NCBI GenBank assembly: GCA_914767885.1
Contig: CAJZBQ010000056.1
Location: 124,001 to 188,000 of the forward strand
DNA: 64,000 nt
From: Blepharisma stoltei
Taxonomy: Eukaryota > Ciliophora > Heterotrichea > Heterotrichida > Blepharismidae
Direction: 5' to 3'
Part shown: in pieces, positions 54,087 to 64,000 of the stretch
How positions within the stretch are numbered: position 1 is the stretch's first letter
How the letters are laid out: each line of letters starts with the position of its first letter
Notes under the pieces: model-generated
Database searches by the model: none
The model's input: the letters and a program-made list of their open reading frames with translations, nothing else
What the model was told of the DNA's origin: nothing
Position numbers and translations under genes: made by a program

Positions 54087-54543
54087 ATTATAATCTAACC
54101 TGTTTAAAAATAACTATTATTTAAGTATTTATAAGCATTCGTTCTCTATATTTATTATATATAAATAATTGTTAAATTAAAATTTACTAAAGGAAGAATA
54201 AGCTTCTAACTAGCAACCATTTTTATTTTCATAATGATATTCTCGAAATTCGATAACTTCAAAATCAATTCCTTTTTTAAATACTGCCCTTTTCCTATAC
54301 TACCTTTATCTTATTTATCCTCAGATTTACTATTAAACCTCTTATCCTATATTTTTAAAAATTTCTTATCAGAATTACAATTTTTTTTCTAAAAAATCCC
54401 AGCTTAATAATTTCTTTAAATTTTCCTTTTTTTAATAGATTTTTTATTAGTCCAAAATGTGTTTACCCATGCCCCATTTTCAGCTTCTGATGGGATTTTG
54501 AAAATAAAAACCACCACTTTCCATATTCCTTTATAATGATAAA
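54087..54543. other. AT-rich intergenic region
   Basis: Promoter side of the antizyme-like gene; nothing else recognised. Confidence 0.5.
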
Positions 54544-55044
54544 ATGTCAATCAGCGATCAATCAACAGACAGAAGCAGCGACTGTGTTGAGCTCGTAGGC
54601 TCAAGATGCCTAACCTATTCTTTTATTCTTGGCAGAGATGACTCATTAGTCTCAGAAATGATGAGTTCTGACTCTGAAATGGAGGTTTTCAAAAAAGACT
54701 TTTTGGACCATTTTCCAGAATCCCGCATGGCAAATGTGACTTTCTTTTCTATGGTTCCGACCTTGTCTGACGGAGAAGAACTTAAGCCTTTATATTGTTT
54801 CCAAACCCCAACTGCAATATATGTAAGAGCAGGCTCAAAAGTCCCAAAATCCACATTTGACCAACTGTTAGACTTGGCGACCCAAAGTGGCCTGGAGACT
54901 ATTTATATCGCAGTTTATAAAGAGCTTGAGACCTTTATGAAGACTGTAAAAATGCTTATGTACATGGGATTCAGACAGTTAGACTTAGAAACCCAGAAGA
55001 AGCTGTGCAACACGTCAGCATTATTATTAGCTCTCACTGTGTAG
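54544..55044 (+). CDS. Ornithine decarboxylase antizyme-like protein, single frame
   Basis: ATG at 54544, TAG at 55042, 166 residues, no insert. The C-terminal 80 residues fit the antizyme fold in order: TAIYVRAGSKVPKSTFDQLLDLA (family LYVE.P.G..PEGSK..F..LLE.A), GLETIYIAVYKELETFMKTVK (VFICFHKN..D...L.R.F) and YMGFRQL (FLGFE.V). Antizymes bind ornithine decarboxylase and target it to the proteasome in response to polyamines, normally made by +1 frameshifting between two frames. Here the whole protein lies in one frame. It could instead be an acetyltransferase-like relative with the same fold. Confidence 0.6.
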   Translation: MSISDQSTDRSSDCVELVGSRCLTYSFILGRDDSLVSEMMSSDSEMEVFKKDFLDHFPESRMANVTFFSMVPTLSDGEELKPLYCFQTPTAIYVRAGSKVPKSTFDQLLDLATQSGLETIYIAVYKELETFMKTVKMLMYMGFRQLDLETQKKLCNTSALLLALTV

Positions 55045-55105
55045 AGTCTAAATAAATACTTAATTCCTTTAATTCTTAAATAAATTCTACTAAAACTTAA
55101 AGAAA

Positions 55106-56494
55106 ATGAACAATGCGACTATGGAAGATGACAACACCAACACAACACAAGACAATATCCTTATAGACAACAAAAAGGTGCAAAAGCTCAAATTATCCTT
55201 TGCACATTTGACTGAGCAATACAAAGTTAGAGAGCTGCTTAAAAAAATAGACACAATTTCAGCTTTATGTGGCCTGGCTGCGATTCCTTTAGAATATTTT
55301 CAGGTAAGTGTAAATTAGAATGAGGAATTCCGTAGCAATGATTTTACTTCAAATCATAAAGTTTTGACTATGAGGGTTTTTGAGCTGCTGCTGACTATTG
55401 CGTTGAGTAAAATTTAAGCAGTTTTTTGTTTGACGATTAGATATAGAGTCAATAAAGACTTAATGAGTTTAAGAAAAAGAAACCAAGAAAGTGATGGCTT
55501 AAATGCTTCAAATTTTCTGTCAGGGCTAGCATTAGAAATAGCGATTTGCATTGTGTTCACTCCTCCAGGATTAGATTATACGTTTAGTGGGCATGTGCTT
55601 TCAGGGACTTATAAGTATACATTTTCTGATGTAGCTTTAGAGATTATGATTTTAAGAATGTATTTATTTTTAAGGCTTTATGGGCATTATTCTAAGTGAA
55701 ACAGTAACTTAGCAAAAGATCTGTGCCACAAATTTGGGACTGACAATGACTTTATATTTGCTATTAAATCTGATATAAAAGATAGGCCATATACCACTAT
55801 AGGTGTAGCCTTAACTGGGCTTATAATTATATATGGAGTTGCTATAAGAACAGTAGAAAGAGGGTTTACCGGTCCATATATGGCAGCTAACATGGATCAA
55901 TTATTTAATGACGAATGGCTGACTTTTATCACAATGTTTACAGTCGGATACGGCGATTTCTATCCCTCTACTCATTTTGGACGTCTATTTAGTACAATAG
56001 CTTGTATTTCAGGGCTTGTCATTATTTCTATGTTTATCGTCGCCCTGACTATTACAAGTGAATTTGATAAAAACCAAACTTTAGCGTATATGGGAATCAG
56101 AAATAAAGCTAATGAAGAAAAATGGTATGTGTCTGCAAAAGAAGTGATAAAACAAGCCTTAATTTGTAAACAGTCACAAGGGGATCCTGTTAAAAAACTT
56201 GGCAATATGATAAAACTAAGACAAAAAGCTCATAGTTTTAAAAGACAAACAGAACTCAGCAGCTTAATGGATATCACCGCTGCTGAAATGCTTTACGATT
56301 TGCAAGAAAAACTAGAAGGAAAAATAGTTTCAACCAAAAAACTTATTGGCAACGTCCCAAGCTTACAATTAAAATGTGCTAACCTCCACAATAAGCAGCT
56401 TGAAATTGATAAAAACCTTGATCAGCTCATAGAGCAGCAGAATAAAATCATGGACTTTATCGCCATCAATTTAGAAGGAAAAATGTTAACCTAA
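55106..56494 (+). CDS. SK-type (small-conductance Ca2+-activated) K+ channel
   Basis: ATG at 55106, TAA at 56492. Two 15-nt introns: 55304-55318 and 55407-55421. Six TM segments are visible, with the pore helix WLTFITMFTVGYGDFYP carrying the GYGD selectivity filter, an S6 ISGLVIISMFIVALTI and a helical C-terminus (NEEKWYVSAKEVIKQALIC...) in the place of the calmodulin-binding domain, then a coiled coil ending LIEQQNKIMDFIAINLEG. S4 has few basic residues, which fits voltage-independent SK channels. TGA read as Trp at 55697. Ciliates use such channels to shape Ca2+-driven swimming responses; that is family knowledge. Confidence 0.88.
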
Positions 56495-56543
56495 TTTGTC
56501 AATTTTAAAAAATAAAAAATTTAAAACTATTTAAAATTGTTCC

Positions 56544-59006
56544 TTACCAAATACTAAAAGTCGGAAAGGACGAAAATGTGACCGGAGCATTCCCCTTCTT
56601 CGGGTTTTCCATTTTCCACACATTTTTATTGATAATTAAATCCTCATTTTTCAGCTCTTTTGTAAACACGTGGTCAAAAAGTTCATCAGCCATCTCCATT
56701 TCTGCTTTTTCCTCTTGTAAAGCTTTTGATAATAGTTCTGCATACCCGCCGTCCAATTTTACGCTACCTAAATCTTCCCATTTGACACCTACAAACATAT
56801 TTTTCAGGTGCCTCAATTTGTGCCTTGCCAAAAATTGCAAGACTCTAGCGTCAAGATTTGCATTGTTTTCTGAATTAAAGCTGCTGGCTTCGGCTGATAA
56901 GCCTTTTCTAGCAGCAATCCCTCGATGCAGCACAAATTCATCAGTTGTGCTATTTATATGGTTTACGGCAGCTACGTTTTCTGTAGGAATAAATCCAAAG
57001 GAAAAAGGCTTATTCAGGCAGAATGGGGTTTGGGCGATTTTTTGGTGAGGGTCTGGGGAGAGCATGCATTTTTGGGGATGAGGGGTTTGGGACTTATAGT
57101 TGCTATTTATTGGGTACTCTTTGAAGGGAGAACTATCAACGATTCTTCTGTCCTTTGTGCTGTGATAGAAAGGACAGTCTTGCATTTTTGGACAGTTCCG
57201 GCCTAGCGTGCATGATCTTGTTTTGTAAGTCCTGGGGTGGTATTCGATTTCTTTTCATCCGTGGCATCGGGTGCAGCTCATCATATTGTGACATCCGCCT
57301 TCTTCGTAGCTTAAAATATAAACTTTTATTATAAATAGCTATTTTAATTACCCTTCTCATTATAAAGTGGAAAAATATAGTATAAATTTCCATTTATTAG
57401 TAAATTAAGACATCTTTAAATCGACAAAAACTTTATTTTTATAATAATTTCTATATAAATAACTTGATATCAATTTAATGTGACCAAATTAAAAATTTAA
57501 CCTGCAAATTGTTATATTTTAAATGGGGAAGTGCAAATATAATGCTTTTGAACAAATTAGCACTTTAAATCGATAGATTTTAAAATAATTTTATCTAAAA
57601 AATTTCTAAAATAGAATTAACCACGACGAGATCTTTTTGCCCCAATTTAATTGGAGAATTAGAAAAAATGACTATTTAATATAAATCTCTATAAAAGTTG
57701 AGGATTTCCAGTTCGGGCAAGGCAAAGATTCATAGTCAACCTGATTAGGTTTTCTCCTGAAGTCCTGCCAGTTGTGAGCATAAACACACAAAGCTTTATC
57801 ATGCGGCGCATTAAAAGGACACCAAACCGTTTTAAAATGATTCAGATAAAAATTATGGTCTCTCGGGTAGTTATGAATAAGTTCTACCTTTATATCATCT
57901 TCTGAGTGCGCAAAACTGCAAAAATTCCCATAATCACAATTTTCTGTTTTATAAGGGAAAAAGGTACAAAATTTCGTTTTGTATTTTTCAGGATGGTAAA
58001 GCTGCTCAACCCTATTGTGGGATTTCCCACAAGCTTCATTGCCGCATACTTCTTTTTCGCCGTCTCCACATAAATCTGGAGAGTAGTGGTCTAGTCTTCT
58101 TTTGTCACGATTTGAGTGGTAAAATTCACAATGTTTAGGGTTGTGAGGAGTCGTAATCTTGCAAGGCTGAGTCTTGAAATAGGAGAGGTTGAGATGCTCA
58201 CTCCCCCCTCCGTGAGCGAAGAAAACCATTAGAAAAATCCCCAAAAATTCACCCTTCGTGAGCGAAGAAAATTTTTTAATAGAAAAATGTTTTATGGGGA
58301 AAATTTTGATATACAAGTGATAATTAGCATGATGAAATCTTAGTTAATTCTATTTTATTTTAAACAAATTTCGTTTTAAAGCATAATTATAAATTTGCTT
58401 TCCAATTTCTGCGAATTAGGATTTTTTTAAATTTCAAAAATATAATTTTTTCTATAAAATCTATAGGAATTGCCTGAGGATGGCGCAAGATAGCGCCATC
58501 CTCGGGCAATTACTATATATATAAATTCTTAAAAAAAAAATTTAAACCCCCTCCGTGAGCGAACAAAAAATCTTGTTCGCTCACGGAGGGGAGGGGGAGT
58601 CAGGCTTTTCTACAAGCGTAGATATAGAATGGGCCTTAGGGGTGGCTTGGAAAATCCGAAGCGGCTCAAAATCTCGATGGGCATCGGCGCATAGTGTCGG
58701 TCCTCTGCAGTCTTCTTGGCTACACCATGTAGTTTTATACTTGCTAGGGTGGTAATTAAGTTCAGAAAAGGTGTGGCAGGACGAGCAGGAGTCTCCTTTA
58801 GAACAATTTTTTCCTTGGATAAGCTGATGGCACATAACAGCTGTATAGGCAAGATTCCCTGAGCTGAGGAATGGACTTCTCCTTCTTTCTGAAAGAGAAT
58901 GGTAGTTCAAGCAGGTTTGTTGGCTGTGGCATTGCCTTGTGCATGGCTGGACTAGGTAAGTTTGGAGGAATGAAATATGTTGAGGAAGTTCGTTAACTGC
59001 TAACAT
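56544..59006 (-). CDS. Unkempt-like CCCH zinc-finger RNA-binding protein
   Basis: Gene span. ATG at 59006, stop at 56544. A MITE (58201-58599) and a 378-bp insert (57312-57689) are removed in frame (VEKP/EHLNLSYFKTQPC and SSTFI/SYEEGGCHNM). At least five CCCH-type units, with the Unkempt wording YFKTQPC...CEFYHSNRDKRR, CGNEACGKSHNRVEQLYHP, YKTKFC...CSFAHSEDD, and an N-terminal pair (PCTRQCHSQQTCLNYHS; CSKGDSCSSCHTFSELNYHP). Unkempt proteins bind U-rich mRNA and control translation in the cytoplasm. TGA is read as Trp in CHGWKEIEYHP. The C-terminal 170 residues are unlike the family. Confidence 0.82.
57312..57689. mobile_element. IES (378 bp), relic of the second MITE family
   Basis: TA 57312-57313 with TA 57690-57691. 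Interior shares CAAATTAGCACTTT...TCGATA and TTGATAT words with one module of the 766-bp element at 13649, and holds a worn CCCCAATTTAATTGGAG end. Removal is frame-restoring. Confidence 0.7.
58201..58599 (+). mobile_element. BogoMITE-like MITE in CCCH exon, TSD TCA
   Basis: 399 bp, flanked by TCA (58198-58200, 58600-58602), which is TGA on the coding strand. Longer than siblings because of a hairpin insertion at 58466-58512. Removal restores the CCCH frame. Confidence 0.9.
58468..58511. repeat. 47-bp foldback mini-element inside the MITE
   Basis: Arms AATTGCCTGAGGATGGCGC (58468-58486) and its near-perfect complement (58493-58511) with a 6-nt loop, flanked by direct repeats CTATA (58461-58465, 58513-58517). 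Absent from sibling MITEs at the same point. Confidence 0.85.
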
Positions 59007-59560
59007 TTTAAATTTAAATAAATTACGTTATTTACAGAACTTAAATCATTAATGGGTACAATTTTAATTAGTAAAGTTGGTAAGGTTTAATATCATTTGA
59101 GTCATTATTGATAAAAATATTTTCACCAAAAATATGTTAAGGTAAATATTTTAGGTTGATTAGTTGTGCCCTGATTAATATTTTAATGACTCATCTTAAA
59201 TATATGAAAATCAATATAAATTGGAATTAAAATTCAGAAAAACGAAATTATTCTTATTTGAGGTTTTGGAAATTATTATTGTAAGGCAGATTTTTTGGAT
59301 ACTAAAAAAATTTAGAATGACACTTTTGTGTGAAAGTAACAATTAAGCAAATCTGCTTCTTTATTGATAATATTATGTATAAGCCTAAAGATTGTACAAA
59401 TGATCAGATAATGATAACTATTTAACATTCCATTTGAATTCGAAACGATTTATCAGAATTAATTTATAATTTATTGCAAGCTGATAAGCTTAAATATTTT
59501 TTAAAAATTAGCTTCTATCATCTTTCGACATTTTGGTTTGATCCATTTCATATTTCCTAC
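59007..59560. other. AT-rich intergenic region between divergent genes
   Basis: Presumably holds the CCCH gene promoter. Nothing else recognised. Confidence 0.5.
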
Positions 59561-59563
59561 TAA

Positions 59564-59900
59564 CTCCCCCCGTGAGCACACAAAAAATTATTGTTCGCTA
59601 ACGGAAGGGAGTTAATTTTTTTTTAAAAATTTATATATAAATTTTATAGTAAAATTTTGTTTTCGAAAGTTAAAAATTTTGATTCGCAAAAATTGGAAAG
59701 CTAATATTTATTTAATTCGTAAAATTTATATTTTAAAATGCAATTTGTTCAATTCATTTTAATATTATCTCTTATATATCAAATTTTTTTTCATAAAAAT
59801 TTTTCTATTAAGTAATTTTTTTGTTCGCTCAACGAGGTGATTTTTTGGATAAAAAAGAGGGACTATTTCCAATGGTTTTGTTCGTTCACAGAGGGTGAAG
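59564..59900 (-). mobile_element. BogoMITE-like MITE, worn, TSD TAA
   Basis: 337 bp between TAA 59561-59563 and TAA 59901-59903; boxes partly mutated (CCCGTGAGCACACAAAA). Ends 7 bp before the ATG at 59908, so it lies in the 5' leader or promoter of the next gene. Confidence 0.82.
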
Positions 59901-59907
59901 TAAGAAA

Positions 59908-61560
59908 ATGATTATCTTTTTCCTAATAATTGGTGCTAGTGCATTTATCAATGATATTTCATTATCTTATCTCCCAACTCTCGATCCAAATATTATATCA
60001 AATGGCTCAGTAATCGGTGACACATATCCCAAAGTTCTTTCTTTACCAGACATAGATTACAACTCAATGCAAACATTCTGAATATGGTCAATCAGCAATT
60101 CCTATAACGTCACCATCATGATAGATTCTATAGACTCAAAAACTGTATTACCTTCTATTATCAAGCTCCCTAATAAAAATACCTCAAGCCAAGAGTCCAT
60201 GATATCAATCAACGCATCACCGACCCCAAAAGCTTTTACGATTAACTTTGATTGTATAAAAGACGGTACAAGTGACATTCTCTTAGACATAAAACTAGAA
60301 AACCAGACCTATGAGCTGGAATTCTCAAAAACCTGCTACAGTGGGCTGAGAAATGATTTATCAGTGCTCTTTAATGGCGAAGAAGTGATATCTGAAGGAA
60401 TTACAAATGACCAATGGATTGATGGTAAAAAAGAAATCACTGGAGACCTTTCTTTTATCACAAAAATCTCTAAAGGAATCCAAAAAGTCGAAGATATAAA
60501 AATTACCTCAAATTCTGGAGTCAAGCTGTCAGGATCTTTACCAAAAAGTGGCTATATTACTGCTGCAGATTCTTATTTAGAATTAGAGTTCTCTGGAAAT
60601 GATAATGAAATTGTCCACGTAAGGCTTGTTATCCCCCCATTTGACTCAGTAGGCTTTGCATTTCGGCACAATGATAAAGCAGAAAGTAATATTTTGAACC
60701 TAAACATCGGTTTTTCTCAATATGATAATGATATAATGGAGTCAGGAAAACCGCTATATGGCTCTCCTTTTGATATTGACAGTTCTGTCCCTTCAACATC
60801 TTTTTATCTATCATCTTTTGACTATATAAAATTATCACCTCCAATTATAACAGCTGACACTGAAATAATGCAGCCTGATATTGTATATGATTCGCTTATT
60901 ATAAGCCCTATCCACGAAATATTCAAGATAAATTACAGATGTCTTAATGATGGAAGGTAATTTTAAAATAGCTCGCTGATTACCTTGGTTTTTCAGCAAG
61001 AGCAGTCTAACTCTCCCCCCTCCGTAAGTGAACAAAACAATTAGAAAAATCCCCTATTTTTTGCCCAAAAACCTCCGCGAATGAACAAAAATTTTTTATT
61101 GGAAAAATTTTTGATATATAAATGATATCAGCATAATGAAATTAGAGTTAATTCTGTTTAATTTTAAACGAATTGCTTTTTTAAAAAGATTTTATAGATT
61201 AAATTAATATTTGCTTTCCAATTTTTGCGAATTAGGATTTTTTTAAATTTCGAAAACAAATATTTTTTATAAAATTTATATATAAATGTTTTAAAAAAAA
61301 AAATTAACCCCCCTCCGTGAGTGAACAAAATTTTTTTGTTCACTCACGGAGGGGGGAGTAAAGCAGAAATTTCTATATACAAGCACTGCAAGAAGTCACA
61401 AATTATTATTGACTCTGATTCTGGAATTTTAAGCAATTTATATTTAATTTTAGGGATCGCAGTAATGTATTTAATTCTTGCGTTCTTGTGGTTTACAATT
61501 AAAAGGAAGGCGAAAGGAGAACATAATACAGGAGAAGATTTAGAATTGAAGACAGTTTAA
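59908..61560 (+). CDS. Type I membrane protein of unknown function
   Basis: ATG at 59908, TAA at 61558. Signal peptide (MIIFFLIIGASAFI), an extracellular part of about 400 residues rich in beta-strand-like sequence with few Cys and many Asn-X-Ser/Thr sites, then a single TM (LYLILGIAVMYLILAFLWF) and a short basic/acidic tail. A 15-nt intron at 60957-60971 and a MITE at 61011-61358 are removed in frame (DGSSLITLVFQQEQS/KAEISIYKHC). TGA as Trp at 60079. I recognise no family. The next gene, 77 bp downstream on the same strand, is also a secreted protein. Confidence 0.7.
61011..61358 (+). mobile_element. BogoMITE-like MITE, TSD TAA
   Basis: 348 bp between TAA 61008-61010 and TAA 61359-61361; left inner box partly lost, right hairpin intact. 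Its excision is needed to attach the TM segment to the ectodomain. Confidence 0.9.
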
Positions 61561-61637
61561 CAATAAATATGATAATAAATCTATTTTATTATATATGGAG
61601 ATTATAAACATGTTGAAAATATGTAAAACACAAATAA

Positions 61638-62712
61638 ATGCAAATTCTATTTGTTTTGTTAGCTCTGGGGTTAGCTAAAAGTCTTTCTTGCAACTCATAT
61701 CAATGTAAGACTCCAAGCCAAAATTTACAACAAAATCAATGTATATATAGGCTATCCACCATTATGGATAGTTCCGAATGAGCGTTGTCTTAGCAAGGTC
61801 TGATGACTTTTAGCTTAGCCAACTTATATAAGGCAAATTTAGCCGATAATAGCTGAGCTTGCCATCTCAATTTTAAGAACCAAAAATCCTCAAAAAGGAT
61901 TCTTCTAAATCTGATCTATAACAGCAGACAGGCTATATTGGGATCAAGCCACTAATGGGTATTTTCTTCAACTATGCACAGAAATAGAAAAACCTTATTG
62001 CCAGCTTCCAGACGAGCTTACTCCCTCAAATGAAACATGCAGCCAAATCCAGCCCTCAGCCCCGCTTATATACCCAGGCGAAAAATGCACCACCAGCTCA
62101 GACTGTGCACATTCAAAGCAAGGCTGTCTCCAAGGTGTCTGTCGAGGAACCTTAGAAAATCAAAGCTGCACATCGTCTTGGGACTGCGATATTGGTCTTT
62201 ATTGCAGTCCTACAAATGTCTGCACAAAATTAATCTCTGATGGCGGAAAAGGCTGCAGATCAGAATTTGACTGTGAAAACTGACTTGGCTGTGATATTGA
62301 TGAAAATTCCCACTCAACAGAAGGGACATGCAGGCCTTATTATAGTATTTTGCCTCATGAGACTGTAAAATCATGCTCTTCAGAAGGAATAAATACCTTA
62401 TGTTCTTCTAATATGTGTGGGATCCCAGAACTAGGTGAAAATATTGTTTGTACAAAGCCATTATCTTCATCAAAAAAAGTTCCAATGCCTTGTGACTCAG
62501 ACGCCTCATGTACTTCAACCACTGACGACTTATTTAAGACAACATTTTATAGTAACTGTTCTTGTGGTTATAATCCAGAAGGGGAAGCTTTTTGTAATTT
62601 ATTCCCTAATGATGAGCCATTTGAGAAATTTATTAAAATAATGACAAAATGATATCATAGTGAAAGTGTAAAACGGCTCGTTTGGCTTTTGAGAGATACG
62701 GGATGTCCATAA
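61638..62712 (+). CDS. Cys-rich secreted protein
   Basis: ATG at 61638 with a signal peptide (MQILFVLLALGLAKSLSC), TAA at 62710. A 181-bp insert between two AGGCTAT repeats (61749, 61930) is removed in frame (NQCIYRL/YWDQATNGYFLQLC). The mature protein has about 24 Cys in repeated short spacings such as GEKCTTSSDCAHSKQGC and SCTSSWDCDIGLYC, reminiscent of dickkopf/WAP-like ciliate repeats, with no TM. Probably extracellular, disulphide-bonded; function unknown. TGA as Trp three times (for example CENWLGC). Confidence 0.75.
61753..61933. other. IES (181 bp) with 7-bp direct repeat AGGCTAT
   Basis: Repeats at 61749-61755 and 61930-61936 include the TA pair. Contains an imperfect set of short hairpins and several stops; removal restores frame. 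Confidence 0.7.
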
Positions 62713-63226
62713 AATGAAGAGCCAATATGTAATTAAAAGAAAAGAGTCAGTATCTCTTATCAATAAGAAAACATTATGTCCTTCAGGTAACTCATAATAA
62801 GGAGCAAAAAAAAACCATTAAATTTGACAGTAAAAAATTTTTTTTATATCACAAAAATAGAAGATTCTAGATCTCCACAAAAATGGAAACAGTTGAGTCC
62901 TTAATAAAAAAGACCTAGTAACTAAGCAAAATAGACGATACCAGCAATTCATCAATGCAACCTAACGGTCTAGATAATTTGCGAGAGTCTAATGAAAATA
63001 AAAAAAATTTCGATAAACGCTTGCTTCAATAAAAAACGGAATTGCTATGCTTATAAGTCAAATTTCAGCCAGTTAAATAAAAAAACGGAATCCATCTCTT
63101 TTTCTCAAGATATATCGGCTTATTAGGTGCTGCAAAAACCCGCTTAAAAAGACCGTTATATTTGCGCAAAAATTAATATAATTTCTGCCAATTTGCGTTG
63201 CAACACACATTAATATAGTGAAACGA
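62713..63226. other. Non-coding region before the palindrome
   Basis: AT-rich, no frame or repeat recognised. Confidence 0.5.
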
Positions 63227-64000
63227 TGCTTTATTTTGATCCTTATTTATATTATATTTTATGTCTTATATAAGAGAATTTAATATGATCTTATATTTCG
63301 AAACTATCAACTCATGAAAATGTGTGAAATCGTTTGCTCAGTGAAAAAAGCATTAAACAGAGCTCCTTAAAAAAGAAATTTATTTTTTAAGAAAAATAAA
63401 ATTAAAAATTTGTTATTTAAATACTTTTAGAGCAAGCTTTGCTTATTTATTGCGCTTTTTTGTACAAATAGTAGTAACAATATTTAAGGTAAATCATACT
63501 TATTTCAGTTCTAAGTGTGCCTCTTTCAGTGGCTATTAAAGATATTAAAATTATTAAAAAATATATAAAACCCTTTTTTAAGGAAATTAACCCAAAAAAT
63601 ATTGCAAATTTTGGTCATCGTTTTGATATATTTTGAAAGAATATGTCTTGAAAAACGGTTTTTTATATATTTTTTAATAATTTTAATATCTTTAATAGCC
63701 ACTGAAAGAGGCACACTTAGAACTGAAATAAGTATGATTTACCTTAAATATTGTTACTATTTGTACAAAAAAGCGCAATAAATAAGCAAAGCTTGCTCTA
63801 AAAGTATTTAATAACAAAAAATTTTAATTTATTTTTCTTAAAAAAATAAATTTCTTTTTTTAGGAGCTCTGTTTAATGCTTTTTTCACTGAGCAAACGAT
63901 TTCACATTTTCATGAGTTGATAGTTTCGAAATATAAGATCATATTAAATTCTCTTATATAAGACATAAAATATAATATAAATAAGGATCAAAATAAAGCA
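63227..64000. repeat. Large palindrome: arms at least 340 bp, 90-bp spacer
   Basis: 63227-63570 is the near-perfect reverse complement of 63661-64000 (small differences near 63410 and 63815). The palindrome reaches the window edge, so arms are longer. Arms are AT-rich without coding potential. Confidence 0.92.

Noticed and set aside
59007-59560. Possible separate genes for the three CCCH segments at 56.5-59 kb
   Set aside because: The segments join in frame across a MITE and an IES and together match Unkempt-like order, so one gene is simpler.
1-64000. Bacterial or organellar origin with TGA as Trp (Mycoplasma-like or mitochondrial)
   Set aside because: Eukaryote-only genes (NOC2, CEP78-like, USP9X-type, DHHC), 15-nt introns and no operon or ribosome-binding signals exclude it.

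Overview
The window is eukaryotic and reads as germline (micronuclear) DNA of a heterotrich ciliate, most likely Blepharisma. Three things in the sequence point there. First, at least fifteen otherwise intact genes carry in-frame TGA at conserved Trp or aromatic positions (Yippee, DHHC, SK channel, TANGO2), while TAA and TAG stay stops. Second, spliceosomal introns are almost all exactly 15 nt with GT...AG ends. Third, many exons are interrupted by AT-rich or repetitive inserts whose precise removal at a short direct repeat restores the reading frame, as internal eliminated sequences (IESs) do. The species is inference.

Layout: 1-4.1 kb holds a membrane-protein tail, a Cys-rich protein, a RING/TRAF-type protein, a Yippee protein and a DRC12-like axonemal coiled-coil gene. 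4.6-15.0 kb is one giant USP9X-type deubiquitinase gene cut by about a dozen inserts. 15.1-21.1 kb has a PSMG3-like proteasome chaperone and a periplasmic-binding/ANF-receptor multi-TM receptor. 22-30.5 kb has NOC2, adenosine kinase, a DHHC palmitoyltransferase, a CEP78-like centriolar LRR protein and a decayed two-RRM gene. 31.5-51 kb is a partly duplicated region: an RPGRIP1L-like C2/EF-hand giant gene, a fragment of an OSCA/TMEM63 channel, an intact RRM gene, MYG1, a kanadaptin-like gene, a TROVE/vWA gene, then a deleted second copy of the EF-hand gene followed by the complete OSCA gene. 51-62.7 kb has a catalytically degenerate patatin, TANGO2, an antizyme-like protein, an SK-type K+ channel, an Unkempt-like CCCH protein, a type I membrane protein and a Cys-rich secreted protein. 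The last 0.8 kb is the centre of a large palindrome.

Three interspersed element groups explain most non-genic structure. (a) A roughly 350-bp MITE with CTCC...GGAG ends and repeated CCTCCGTGAGTGAACAAAA boxes (it fits the published description of BogoMITE), ten copies, flanked by 3-bp TNA duplications rather than plain TA. (b) A related element with TTTAAATTGGAAC subtermini, one copy holding three tandem internal modules. (c) Six GC-rich 420-670-bp SINE-like insertions with 9-21 bp target-site duplications, an ATGG-containing 5' end usually framed by an AT-rich inverted repeat, and often TTAAG-type tails. Four lie inside coding exons, and their exact removal restores the protein, although three of those four duplications contain no TA. 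This last group is the best candidate for something not yet described.

Genes are closely spaced, often tail to tail with 10-50 bp between stops. Several products suggest cilium biology (DRC12, CEP78, RPGRIP1L-like) and membrane signalling (receptor, SK channel, OSCA). No rRNA, tRNA or CRISPR was recognised. All joins of exons across inserts are my own frame-based reconstructions; a comparison with somatic (macronuclear) DNA or cDNA would settle them.
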